Shown: positions 27,557 to 35,711 of the stretch, piece by piece
How the letters are laid out: each line of letters begins with the position of its first letter
Numbering within the stretch: the stretch's first letter is position 1
NCBI GenBank assembly: GCA_963832445.1
Contig: CAWHUM010000010.1
Span: forward strand, 744,001 to 808,000
Source: AWTP1-13 sp963832445
GTDB lineage: Bacteria; Pseudomonadota; Alphaproteobacteria; Rhizobiales; Hyphomicrobiaceae
Direction of reading: 5' to 3'
DNA length: 64,000 nt
Notes under the pieces: model-generated
Told to the model about the DNA's origin: nothing
Databases searched by the model: none
Seen by the model: the letters and a program-made list of their open reading frames with translations, nothing else
Program-made: the position numbers and the translations under genes

Positions 27557-27620
27557 GCGGACTTCGCGATCATCACACTAGCATCATGATTCTTCAGGAT
27601 CTTTAGATCGAGAAATGCGT
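27557..27620. repeat. CTAGTGT-family repeat upstream of the DctP gene
   Basis: GCGGACTTCGCGATCATCAC followed by ACTAGC (27557-27582) matches the right arm of copy 2 (10081-10106) with one difference. It runs on through CATCATGATTCTT, whose complement AATCATGATGCTAGTG also precedes copy 2. Further right, TTTAGATCGAGAAATGCG (27602-27619) resembles the left arm of copy 2. The arrangement here is everted rather than a simple hairpin. It lies about 70-130 bases before the TRAP receptor gene. Nothing else is evident in the 27329-27686 gap. Confidence 0.6.
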
Positions 27621-27686
27621 ACCAAGCTCGATGCAAAGGGGGACGGATCTTCCCGGTAAAGACAACTACTGCGTGAGGAGGGGGCT

Positions 27687-28736
27687 ATGAGAGGGGCGCG
27701 CTGTCTTTTGTTGTTGCTGGTGGTCGCTGCGGCATTGCCGGCCATGGGTGGTGCCGAGGCCGCTACCCTCAGGGTGAGCCTGCAGATCCCCGCCTCCAAT
27801 CCGATCATGGGGCGCGGCGTGGTCCTCTTCAAGGAGCAGGTGGAGAAGGAGACGCAGGGGGCGCTGCGCGTCGAAATCTTCGACAGCGGCAAGCTTTACA
27901 ACGACGAGCAGGTCGTCGGCGCCGTGCAGTCGGGGGCGATCGAGATGGGCTCGGCCGTCATCAGTCAGATTTCCAAGCGGCTGCCGGCTGCGGATATCAT
28001 GGAGCAGCCTTTCCTTTTCAACTTCGAGGCCCTGACGCGAGCCGCCCTGAGCCCCGAGAGCGAGTTGAGGCAGCTGATTGACAAGGCCGTCCTGGAAACC
28101 ATCGGCGTGCACGTGCTGTGGTGGCAGAACGCGGGCACGCAAGTGCTCCTCTCAAAGGGGGTGGACATGACGGAGCCGAGCCGGCTCAAGGAAAAGAAAG
28201 TGCGTGTGTTCAGCGAAACCATGGGGAGTTTCACCCGCCATTGCGGGGGAATTCCGCAGGTTCTCTCGATCACGAAGGTCCACGATGGGCTCAAGCAGGG
28301 CACCACCGACGTGGCAATGATCGCCACCGTCGCCGTGGAGACGCGCGAGCTATGGAAGGTTGCCGACACCATCACGCGCACGGATCACACCGGGACCGAG
28401 TTCCTCGTCATCATCAACGCCAAGACGTGGGCTGGGCTGAGCGACCCGCACAAGGACGTCCTGACGCGAGCGGCCAGGGCGTCAGAGCGTGAGATCCGCG
28501 ACAACACCTCCAGGCTGGAGCAGAAGGCCTACGACTTCGTGCGCAGCAAGGGGATGAAGGTTTACGCGCTCACCCCTGACCAGGTGGCGGAATGGCGCGC
28601 GTGCAGCGCCGACGTGATGGACGGGTACATGAGCCGGGGCGGGGAGCTGGAGCACCGGCTGCTCAGCGCCTACGGCAGGCTGCGCACCGACCCCTGTTGC
28701 AACATGGGTCCAGCCGGCACCTTCACTCGGCGGTAG
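27687..28736 (+). CDS. TRAP transporter solute-binding protein DctP-like (orphan)
   Basis: 349 residues with a signal peptide (LLLLLVVAAALPAMGGAEAA). The mature domain reads LRVSLQIPASNPIMGRGVVL, IFDSGKLYNDEQVVGAVQSG and VRVFSETMGSFTRHCGG, the DctP-type fold with its carboxylate-binding arginine in the F-x-E segment. A GAGGAGGGGGC ribosome site precedes ATG 27687. TRAP transporters also need DctQ and DctM membrane subunits, and neither is adjacent, so this receptor either works with a distant permease or has lost its partners. The next gene converges on it. The ligand is unknown. Confidence 0.88.
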   Translation: MRGARCLLLLLVVAAALPAMGGAEAATLRVSLQIPASNPIMGRGVVLFKEQVEKETQGALRVEIFDSGKLYNDEQVVGAVQSGAIEMGSAVISQISKRLPAADIMEQPFLFNFEALTRAALSPESELRQLIDKAVLETIGVHVLWWQNAGTQVLLSKGVDMTEPSRLKEKKVRVFSETMGSFTRHCGGIPQVLSITKVHDGLKQGTTDVAMIATVAVETRELWKVADTITRTDHTGTEFLVIINAKTWAGLSDPHKDVLTRAARASEREIRDNTSRLEQKAYDFVRSKGMKVYALTPDQVAEWRACSADVMDGYMSRGGELEHRLLSAYGRLRTDPCCNMGPAGTFTRR

Positions 28737-28748
28737 AGGCGGGCAAAG

Positions 28749-29735
28749 CTATTGGCCGGCGCCCACGCGCTTGATGCCGGCGTCGGTCACGACTTTGCTC
28801 CACTTGGCAACGTCGGCAGCCACGCGTTGCTTGAAGCCCTCAGGCGTCGATGCCAACGGCAAGGTACCGAGCACCCGCAACTTCTCCACCACTTCAGGCT
28901 CCTGCATGATGGCGGCGATTTCGGCGTGGAGCAGCTTGACGATGTCGGCCGGCAGCTTCGGCGGGCCAGCCACACCCAGCCACGAGGTCGCCTCATAGCC
29001 CCGGATCGTCTCGCCGACGGTTGGGACATCGGGCAGGGCAAAGAACCGCGTCGGGCCGGTCGTTGCAAGCGCGCGGAGCTGGCCGCTCTTCACCAACTCC
29101 AGAACCAAGATCGGTGACTCGAACGCAAAATCGATGTGCTTGCCGAGCAGCATGGTCGACACCACCGCGCCGCCTTTGGTGGGAACGTGCTGGAGGTTCG
29201 CCTTCGCCATGGCCGCGAACAGCGCGCCGGCCAGGTGCTGGGTCGTACCTGTCCCGGGAGACCCGTAGAACATCGAGTTGGAAGCAGAAGACTTGGGCGT
29301 CTTGATCAGGTCGGCAACCGACTTCACCGGGTGGTCGGGATAGGTTGCCAGGATGAGCGGGACCTGCGTTGCAAGGCTGATGTAGGTGAAGTCCTCGAGC
29401 GTGTCGTAGGCCAGCTTCTCGTGCATCGCCGCAGTGACTGCGTGCCCGCCCGCGAGCACGATCAAGGTGTACCCATCGGGCGCGGTGCGAGCCACCTGAG
29501 CCGCTGCAATTCGCCCGCCGGCTCCCGCCCTGGCTTCCACGACTACAGACTGGCTCAGGCGCGCCGACAGTCGCTCGGCGATGATGCGAGCGACCGTGTC
29601 GATATTGCCTCCCCCGCCGAAGCCGTGCACCAGCGTAATGGCTCGTTCCGGCCAGGCCGCTGCGGCCAGCACCGGGAAGGCCGACAACAGACAAGCCGCA
29701 CAGATCAGTAAGCGCAGCGATTTGGAGACGACCAT
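28749..29735 (-). CDS. Bug-family tripartite tricarboxylate transporter substrate-binding protein (orphan)
   Basis: 328 residues. A signal peptide ends near FPVLAAAAWPE. The Bug signature WPERAITLVHGFGGGGNIDT is present with a glycine-rich loop, and VPTVGE and AGPPKLPADIV are typical of the second domain. Bug proteins are far more numerous than their TctAB permeases, and no permease gene is adjacent. It ends 12 bases from the convergent DctP gene. It probably binds a small carboxylate or amide; the ligand cannot be read. Confidence 0.9.
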   Translation of the reverse strand: MVVSKSLRLLICAACLLSAFPVLAAAAWPERAITLVHGFGGGGNIDTVARIIAERLSARLSQSVVVEARAGAGGRIAAAQVARTAPDGYTLIVLAGGHAVTAAMHEKLAYDTLEDFTYISLATQVPLILATYPDHPVKSVADLIKTPKSSASNSMFYGSPGTGTTQHLAGALFAAMAKANLQHVPTKGGAVVSTMLLGKHIDFAFESPILVLELVKSGQLRALATTGPTRFFALPDVPTVGETIRGYEATSWLGVAGPPKLPADIVKLLHAEIAAIMQEPEVVEKLRVLGTLPLASTPEGFKQRVAADVAKWSKVVTDAGIKRVGAGQ

Positions 29736-30065
29736 ACGACCCTCCCTCTTGCGCCTGCCGCCGCTCTGCTGCGAGGAATTCCGATACCCCGCACCGGCTT
29801 AACTGCCGCGGCCGCTTACGCGCCAGCTCGAGAAATTCCTTCAACACACGCTCCAGTAGTATTCTAGATAATAGCGCTACCCATAAGAGGCGGGCTCGCC
29901 GGCAGGCCGCTTCCAACCGCAAAATTAGTGAACAGGGTTAAGCGAGGGTAAGGCGCTCACAGGGCACAACGTTTTCCGTTCCACATCCGGCAATGAGATG
30001 TGAGAGGCCGCCCCCGCTCGCGTGCTGGGCTATCGCAGGGCCGAGCGATTGAGACGCGGCCTAGG
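29736..30065. other. gene-free stretch between Bug receptor and TfoX-like gene
   Basis: 330 bases upstream of the Bug gene and downstream of the tfoX-like gene. It contains no convincing open frame, tRNA or strong hairpin. It would hold the promoter of the Bug gene, but I see no motif I can name. Confidence 0.4.
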
Positions 30066-30440
30066 TCAGGATGAGAGGGATCGCGATCTTCTCGGCTTCT
30101 TCTTTGCCGCCGCCCGCTGTCCGGCTGCCAGGGCGGCGCGGGCCCAGTCGAGCATCTCGTCGGGGTCGTCGAAGAGGCGCTCCGGCACGTGCCAGTAGGC
30201 CCCGACCTGCACCTTCCGCCCCTTGGCCTCGTAGTTGAAGGGCTCGAGGCCCTCGGCCTCGTAGGCCGACCGATTGGCCTCGTCCACCTTGAAGTACAGC
30301 GTGTCGCCGCGCAGGACGAGAGCGAAGATCACGCCATCGCAGTAGATGCCGGCACCACTGAACATGCGCCGGGTGGTGACGTGCCCGAGCGGCGCCAGCT
30401 GGTCGGTCAGAAAGGCCAGGAACTCCTTGCTCGCCGCCAC
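30066..30440 (-). CDS. TfoX/Sxy N-terminal domain protein
   Basis: 124 residues. FLAFLTDQLAPLGHVTTRRM followed by FSGAGIYCDGVIFALVL is the TfoX N-terminal domain, and DTLYFKVDEANRSAYEAEGL is its second strand. In Haemophilus and Vibrio, TfoX activates competence genes, but this short stand-alone domain is common in alphaproteobacteria with no known competence link. The C-terminus is lysine/arginine-rich. It starts one base after the stop of the gnd/gntK gene, so the genes are probably co-transcribed. Confidence 0.88.
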   Translation of the reverse strand: MAASKEFLAFLTDQLAPLGHVTTRRMFSGAGIYCDGVIFALVLRGDTLYFKVDEANRSAYEAEGLEPFNYEAKGRKVQVGAYWHVPERLFDDPDEMLDWARAALAAGQRAAAKKKPRRSRSLSS

Positions 30441-30441
30441 G

Positions 30442-31959
30442 TCACGCGCTGCCCCCGGCTCCCGTCAGGCCGAACTTCTCCACGATGGAGCGCGCCATGT
30501 AGGGGGGCGGCATGGCGATGCCGACCACCAGCGCCCGTTCCTCCGGGCCCGGCTCCTCCAGCGCGGCGAACTGGCTCGCCAGCAACTCGGCCGGCATGAA
30601 GTGGCCTGCACGCGCGGCCAGCCTGCCGGCGATCATCTCCTGGCTGCCCAGCAGGTACACGAGCCGCACACCCTGGCGCCTGACGCCGATGCGCGTGCGA
30701 TAGGCCCGCTTCAGCGCCGAGCACGACACGATGCCCGGCTCGCGCCGGGCGAGGCGCTCACCGATCCAGCTGCCAATGGCATCGAGCCAAGGCCAGCGGT
30801 CGTCATCGGTAAGCGCAATGGCCTGCCGCATCTTCTCGATGTTGGCTGGCGGGTGGAAACTGTCGGCGTCGCGAAACGGCCAACCCAGCATGCGCGACAA
30901 CTCCCCGCCGATGGTGCTCTTGCCGCTGCCCGATACGCCCATCAGCACGATCACTGTCGGCTTGCCCTCCGTCATGACGGCCTCGAACTCGACATGGCCG
31001 CCGAAGCCCTTGCGCATGGCTGATAGCACCTTTTCGGCAAAGGTGTGGTCCTGGCGCGAGCGAAAGCGCGCGTAGAGCGCGGACGTGAGCACCTCGGCCG
31101 GCACCGCCTCCTCGATCGCCGCCTGCACCGTCCATCGACCCTCGCCGGAGTCGGCCACATGGCCCGAGAAGCCCGCAAGCTCCGGGTCCTCGGTCAGCGC
31201 CGCGGCGGTGAGATCGAGCAGCCAGGAGGTGATGACGCTGCCGCGCCGCCACACCTCGGCCACCTCGGCGACGTCGATTGCGAGCCGCAGCTCCTCGGGC
31301 AGGCTCGGAGAGTCCGCGTTCTTGAGGATGTCGAAGCCCTCGGCCATGGCCTGCATCATGCCGTACTCGATACCGTTGTGGATCATCTTGACGAAGTGTC
31401 CGGCACCATTGGGGCCGGCGTGCAGATAGCCGCGCTCGGCGCGCGGGTCGCGCCCCTTGCGCCCGGGGGTTGCCGGTATGCCGCCCTTCCCCGGCGCGAG
31501 CGCGGCGAAGATGGGATCGAGCCGGTCGACGCCGGCTTTCTCCCCGCCGATCATCAGGCAGAAGCCGCGCTCCAGACCCCATACCCCGCCCGAGGTGCCG
31601 ACATCGAGATAGTGGACGCCCTTCTGCTTCAGCTCGCCAGCGCGGCGGACGTCGTCCTTCCAGAAGGTATTGCCGCCATCGATGATGGTATCACCGGGAT
31701 CGAGCAGCCCGCTCAACTCGGCGATCGCGGCTTCCGTGGCCTCGCCGGCGGGCAGCATGATCCAGACCGTGCGCGGCGCGGCCAGGGCACCTGCCAGCTG
31801 CGCGAGGCTCGCCGTCGCGATGGCGCCCTCGGCCGCCAGCTGGCGTCCGGGTTCCGGGTTGAGATCATGAACCACGCAGGCATGGCCATGCTGCATCAGC
31901 CGGCGCGCGATGTTGGCGCCCATGCGGCCGAGGCCGATCATGCCGAGCTGCATTGACAA
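30442..31959 (-). CDS. 6-phosphogluconate dehydrogenase-gluconokinase fusion (apparent)
   Basis: 505 residues. Residues 1-328 are a decarboxylating 6-phosphogluconate dehydrogenase of the short (about 330 aa) Gnd type: LGMIGLGRMGANIARRL, the catalytic GNGAGHFVKMIHNGIEYGMM-like site (here GPNGAGHFVKMIHNGIEYGM) and the end HTFAEKVLSAMRKGFGGHVE. From about residue 329 it is gluconokinase: VLMGVSGSGKSTIG (P-loop) and FRDADSFHPPANIEKM. Together they phosphorylate gluconate and oxidise the product to ribulose 5-phosphate. A possible internal start lies at ATG 30975. In the +1 frame a stop overlaps it (ATGA), so a single extra base nearby would create this fusion artificially. Confidence 0.85.
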   Translation of the reverse strand: MSMQLGMIGLGRMGANIARRLMQHGHACVVHDLNPEPGRQLAAEGAIATASLAQLAGALAAPRTVWIMLPAGEATEAAIAELSGLLDPGDTIIDGGNTFWKDDVRRAGELKQKGVHYLDVGTSGGVWGLERGFCLMIGGEKAGVDRLDPIFAALAPGKGGIPATPGRKGRDPRAERGYLHAGPNGAGHFVKMIHNGIEYGMMQAMAEGFDILKNADSPSLPEELRLAIDVAEVAEVWRRGSVITSWLLDLTAAALTEDPELAGFSGHVADSGEGRWTVQAAIEEAVPAEVLTSALYARFRSRQDHTFAEKVLSAMRKGFGGHVEFEAVMTEGKPTVIVLMGVSGSGKSTIGGELSRMLGWPFRDADSFHPPANIEKMRQAIALTDDDRWPWLDAIGSWIGERLARREPGIVSCSALKRAYRTRIGVRRQGVRLVYLLGSQEMIAGRLAARAGHFMPAELLASQFAALEEPGPEERALVVGIAMPPPYMARSIVEKFGLTGAGGSA

Positions 31960-31998
31960 CCTCCCCGAGCGGCCTGGAACTGGTGGCCGCCGGGGTGG

Positions 31999-32334
31999 CT
32001 AGTTGCTCGGCGGCATATACAGGCACAGCAGCCTACCCTGATAAATGCAGGCGTGCATCCTGCCGTCTTTGCTCTGGCGGATCTTGGTCATGGGCGTGAC
32101 CGGCTTGGTGCCCAGGCTGGTGGTCACCACCATCACCGGGACGACGCTCGGATCGCTGGCGACGAACGAGACGGCGCTCACGGGCTCGCAGTCGTGGTCA
32201 GAGCAGCAATCTGCATCGTACCAGGAATGCGAGCTTGCTGGACTCGACAAGGCCGCGGCGATCAGCAACGCCAAGGCGACAATGGCCAGGCAGCAGCCGA
32301 GCGGATCTCTGCGGGTGTGTTGGAATATTCGCAT
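31999..32334 (-). CDS. small secreted protein with cysteine-rich motif
   Basis: 111 residues from ATG 32334; the frame is open further upstream. A signal peptide (CLAIVALALLIAAALSS...SSHS) is followed by WYDADCCSDHDCEPVSAVSF, a three-cysteine block. A second half carries HACIYQGRLLCLYMPP. Five or more cysteines in a short exported protein suggest disulfide bonds. I have seen this HSWYD-x-x-CC type among hypothetical proteins of Hyphomicrobiales, but I know no function for it. It follows sufT on the same strand. Confidence 0.7.
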   Translation of the reverse strand: MRIFQHTRRDPLGCCLAIVALALLIAAALSSPASSHSWYDADCCSDHDCEPVSAVSFVASDPSVVPVMVVTTSLGTKPVTPMTKIRQSKDGRMHACIYQGRLLCLYMPPSN

Positions 32335-32508
32335 GGGAGCCTCGCGCCAGTGCTCCCCTGCCGCACCATTGCGAGCAGGGCGCCACACCTGAGGCCTCCC
32401 TAGCCATTGCAAAAACGTAAGCGATTCGAGACCCAATGCAACATCAGTGCGACAGAAGCGGCCCGCGGGTGCGTCTACCGCGCAACACGTAGGGCGTGTG
32501 CAAGCAAG

Positions 32509-32931
32509 TCAATACATACCAAGCAGCAATTTGGCCTCGTCGGACATCCGCTCCTTGTCCCAGGGCGGGTCGAACGTGAGCTTCACCGTGACCTGGCCTA
32601 CGCCGGCGATGGAGCCGATGGCGTTCTCCACCCAACCCGGCATTTCGCCCGCCACCGGGCAGCCCGGTGAGGTCAGCGTCATCTCCACGGCCACGTTGCG
32701 GCCGTCGTCTACGTCGATCTTGTAGATCAGCCCCAGCTCATAGATGTCGGCCGGGATCTCGGGGTCGTACACGGTCTTGAGAGCCGCCACGATGTCGGCG
32801 GTGAGCTGCTCCAGCTCCTCCTTGGGAATCGAGGAGCCGGGCACGGGCTCGGGCGTGGCGGGGGTGGGCTCCGAGGCTGTCACCAGTTCCGCCGGTGCGC
32901 GTTCGATTTGCGGTGTCGACTTGTCGTCCAC
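32509..32931 (-). CDS. sufT: SUF-system Fe-S assembly protein SufT (MIP18/DUF59 family)
   Basis: 140 residues. The last two-thirds are the DUF59 domain: KTVYDPEIPADIYELGLIYK, then MTLTSPGCPVAGEMPGWVEN with its conserved cysteine. The N-terminal 40 residues are low-complexity, rich in P, E and A. SufT takes part in maturation or delivery of Fe-S clusters in the Suf system. It is the last gene of the suf cluster (iscR-iscS-sufB-...-sufS-sufT) and is separated from sufS by a dispersed palindrome. An A-type carrier (sufA), often the next gene, is absent. Confidence 0.92.
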   Translation of the reverse strand: MDDKSTPQIERAPAELVTASEPTPATPEPVPGSSIPKEELEQLTADIVAALKTVYDPEIPADIYELGLIYKIDVDDGRNVAVEMTLTSPGCPVAGEMPGWVENAIGSIAGVGQVTVKLTFDPPWDKERMSDEAKLLLGMY

Positions 32932-32947
32932 GGTTCAGCACTCTCAA

Positions 32948-33034
32948 CGTCATTCCCGCGGAGGCGGGAACCCAGTTCACTTGTCCACGTGCAAGCGGGA
33001 CGCCGCATGGATCCCCGCCTCCGCGGGGACGACG
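32948..33034. repeat. dispersed GC-rich palindrome (REP-like) in the suf operon
   Basis: CGTCATTCCCGCGGAGGCGG (from 32948) and the inverse GATCCCCGCCTCCGCGGGGA with GACG (33010-33034) bracket about 35 bases. This is the common proteobacterial dispersed palindrome whose translations read WIPASAG or DPRLRGDD; several chance frames across it show exactly such peptides. It fills the gap between the sufS stop and the sufT start. It could form an mRNA hairpin that separates sufT expression from the upstream genes. Confidence 0.8.
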
Positions 33035-33035
33035 C

Positions 33036-34301
33036 CTACTTGAAAAACGCCCGCGCCTTGATCAGCGCCTCGGCCAAGACATCCACCTCGGCCTTGGTAT
33101 TGTACATCGCAAACGACGCTCGGCACGTGGCCGTGACGCCGAGCCGCTCCATCAACGGCATCGCGCAGTGATGGCCCGCTCGCACCGCCACCCCGGAGCG
33201 ATCGATGATGGTCGAGATGTCGTGGGGGTGCAGCCCCTCGATGCTGAAGGTGACGATGGCGCCCTTGTCCCGGGCGGTCCCGTGGATCTTGAGCCAGTTG
33301 AGGCGGCCCAGGCGCTCGTGCGCGTAGTCCTTGAGCTCCGCCTCGTGGGCGGCGATGCGGTCGCGGCCAACCCGCATCATGTAGTCGAGCGCGGCGCCGA
33401 GCCCGATGGCCTGTACGATCGGCGGCGTGCCGGCCTCGAATTTGTGCGGCGGCTTGCCGTAGGCGATGCGGTCGGTGTGCACGCTTTCGATCATCTCGCC
33501 GCCGCCCATGTAGGGCGGCATGGCGTCGAGGTGTTTCCTCTTGGCGTAGAGCACGCCGATGCCGGAGGGACCGTAGGTCTTGTGCCCGGTGAAGGCGTAG
33601 AAGTCGATGTCGAGGTCCTGAACGTCGAGGGGCATGTGCACGGCGGCCTGCGCGCCGTCGGCCAGCACCGGAACGCCGTGCGCGTGCGCGATGCGCACGA
33701 TCTCCTTGAGCGGCGTCACCGTGCCCAGCACATTCGACATGTGCGTGATCGCCACCATCTTGGTGCGCTTGCTGAACAGGGCCTCGAACTTGTCGAGCGG
33801 GAACTGGCCTTCGTCGGTGACCGGCGCCCACTTGAGAACCGCGCCGCGGCGCTCGCGATGGAAGTGCCAGGGCACGATGTTGGAGTGGTGCTCCATGATG
33901 GAGAGGATGATCTCGTCACCCTCGCCGATCGCCATGCCGCCGTAGGAGCTCGCCACCAGGTTGATGGCCTCGGTGGCGTTGCGGGTGAAGATGATCTCGT
34001 CGGTGCTCGCGGCGTTGAGGAAGCGGCGCACGGTCTCGCGGGCGTCCTCGTATTTGGCGGTGGCGGCGTTGGAGAGGAAGTGCAGCCCGCGGTGAACGTT
34101 GGCGTATTCGTTCCTATAGGCGTGGTCGATCGCCTCGAGCACGGCGCGGGGCTTCTGCGCGGAGGCACCGTTGTCGAGATAGACGAGCGGCTTGCCGTGC
34201 ACCTGGCGGGCCAGGATCGGGAAGTCGGCGCGGATGCGCTCGACGTCGTAGGCGCCGCCGCCGGTGAGGTCCGCTCCTTTGATCATCGCGGTCATGGCCA
34301 T
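33036..34301 (-). CDS. sufS: cysteine desulfurase SufS
   Basis: 421 residues from ATG 34301 (the frame is open from 34346, where an ATG overlaps the sufD stop as ATGA). PLP-dependent enzyme that takes sulfur from cysteine for Fe-S clusters. The PLP-binding lysine is in FTGHKTYGPSGIGVLY, the catalytic cysteine in VRAGHHCAMPLM. The N-terminus VERIRADFPILARQVHGKPL is typical of SufS (class II), in contrast to the class I enzyme at 38678. Sulfur is passed to SufE/SufU, neither of which is seen here. It is part of the suf operon. Confidence 0.96.
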   Translation of the reverse strand: MAMTAMIKGADLTGGGAYDVERIRADFPILARQVHGKPLVYLDNGASAQKPRAVLEAIDHAYRNEYANVHRGLHFLSNAATAKYEDARETVRRFLNAASTDEIIFTRNATEAINLVASSYGGMAIGEGDEIILSIMEHHSNIVPWHFHRERRGAVLKWAPVTDEGQFPLDKFEALFSKRTKMVAITHMSNVLGTVTPLKEIVRIAHAHGVPVLADGAQAAVHMPLDVQDLDIDFYAFTGHKTYGPSGIGVLYAKRKHLDAMPPYMGGGEMIESVHTDRIAYGKPPHKFEAGTPPIVQAIGLGAALDYMMRVGRDRIAAHEAELKDYAHERLGRLNWLKIHGTARDKGAIVTFSIEGLHPHDISTIIDRSGVAVRAGHHCAMPLMERLGVTATCRASFAMYNTKAEVDVLAEALIKARAFFK

Positions 34302-34342
34302 TCCCTGGGCCGTTCCTTCGCGGGCCTCGAGCCCGCATTGTC

Positions 34343-35686
34343 TCATTGGGCGAGGCCGGCAAGCTTACCCTTGGCGATCGCCGACAGCGCCTCGCGCAGT
34401 AGCTCATCCTCGATCTTGTCCAGGGCCTCGCCGACGAAGCTCTCGATCAGCAGCGTGCGCGCTTCCTCGAGCGGGATGCCGCGCGCGCGCATATAGAACA
34501 GCATGTCGGGATCCAGCTCCGCCGCCGTCGAGCCGTGACCGCACACCACGTCGTCGGCGTGAATCTCGAGCTCCGGCTTGGAATCGAACTCGGCATCCTC
34601 CGACAGTAGCAGCACCTGCGCCATCTGCTTGCCGTCGGTCTTCTGCGCGTCGGGGCGCACGATCACCTTGCCCTGGAACACGCCACGCGCTCTGTCGGTC
34701 AGCACACCTTTGAACAGCTCGCGGCTCTCGCAGCCGGGCACCGCGTGGTCGACGACAAGCGTGGTGTCTATGTGATCGGAGCCGTCCCCGAGGAAGCAAC
34801 CCGAAATGTCGAGCTTCCCGCCTTCGCCAGTGAACGTGACCCAGAGCTGGTTGCGCACCAGCGGTGCGCCGGCAGTGAGCTGGAAGGCGCGATACTGGGC
34901 CTCCGCGCCGAGCCGCGTCAGCCAAGTGCCGACATGGGCGGAGCCCGCCGCTGCACCAGCGGTCAGCTTGATATGCTGCACGCGGGCGCGATCGCGGACG
35001 CTCAGCTCCGTCACGGCGTTGGTCTGCTTCGCGCCCTCGCCGATGGAGACGTGGGACTCGAGCACGGTGGCTTGGGCCCCCGCCCCGATTTCAACGAAGC
35101 AACGCGTGGTGACCGCTGCTTTCTCCGCTCCAGTGGTGGCAAACACCAGATGAATGGGCCTGCTCGGGCGCGCGCCGTCGACGACCCGCAGCAACGCCCC
35201 GTCGGTCATGAAGGCCGTGTTGAGCGCGACGACGGCGGTGGACTTGGGGCCCTCGGTTTCAACGACGAGAGCGGTCAGCCAATCGAAGCCCTGGTCCAGC
35301 CCCCGCGTCAGCGGATCGAAATGGTAGGTCTTGCCCTGCTCAGGATCGAGGCTGGATAGGGCGGGCGCGAAGGCGCCGTCGAGGAAAACCAGGCGCACGG
35401 CATCCAGACCCGCGAGCGCCGGGCCGAGGCACGCCTCGAGCGCGCGCTCATCGACTTGAGCGCCGCGATCCAGCGACGGGCTGAAGGCTTCCTTCAGCAT
35501 CGCTCTCAAGTCGGTGTACTTCCACTCCTCGACGCGCCGGTGGGGCAGCCCGAGACCGGCGAAAGCACCGATGGCGGCCTTGCGCGCCTCTGCGACCGCG
35601 CGTCCGCCCGGCAGTCTCGCAGCGACCGCCTCGAACATCCCGGAGTAGGCCTGCTCGGCCTTGGTCCTCGTCACTGCTAGGGTCAT
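34343..35686 (-). CDS. sufD: Fe-S cluster scaffold subunit SufD
   Basis: 447 residues. N-terminal helical part (FAGLGLPHRRVEEWKYTDLR), then a right-handed beta helix; FFKGVLTDRARGVF-like segments appear as LFKGVLTDRARGVFQGKVIV. The conserved CGHGSTAAELDPDMLFY motif is near the C-terminus, as in SufB/SufD. SufD forms SufBC2D, the scaffold on which clusters are assembled. It lies 25 bases after sufC and overlaps the possible upstream start of sufS. Size matches the family. Confidence 0.95.
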   Translation of the reverse strand: MTLAVTRTKAEQAYSGMFEAVAARLPGGRAVAEARKAAIGAFAGLGLPHRRVEEWKYTDLRAMLKEAFSPSLDRGAQVDERALEACLGPALAGLDAVRLVFLDGAFAPALSSLDPEQGKTYHFDPLTRGLDQGFDWLTALVVETEGPKSTAVVALNTAFMTDGALLRVVDGARPSRPIHLVFATTGAEKAAVTTRCFVEIGAGAQATVLESHVSIGEGAKQTNAVTELSVRDRARVQHIKLTAGAAAGSAHVGTWLTRLGAEAQYRAFQLTAGAPLVRNQLWVTFTGEGGKLDISGCFLGDGSDHIDTTLVVDHAVPGCESRELFKGVLTDRARGVFQGKVIVRPDAQKTDGKQMAQVLLLSEDAEFDSKPELEIHADDVVCGHGSTAAELDPDMLFYMRARGIPLEEARTLLIESFVGEALDKIEDELLREALSAIAKGKLAGLAQ

Positions 35687-35711
35687 CTCGCGTCGTTCTT
35701 CTTGGGAAGGC

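Noticed and set aside
27397..27636. A minus-strand frame of 79 codons upstream of the DctP gene
   Set aside because: It runs through the dispersed repeat and has no recognisable sequence or ribosome site.
32895..34496. A long plus-strand open frame opposite sufS (over 500 codons)
   Set aside because: It is the complement of the clearly conserved sufS and sufT genes. Long antisense frames are expected in high-GC coding DNA, and its sequence is repetitive H/R/D/G without family character.
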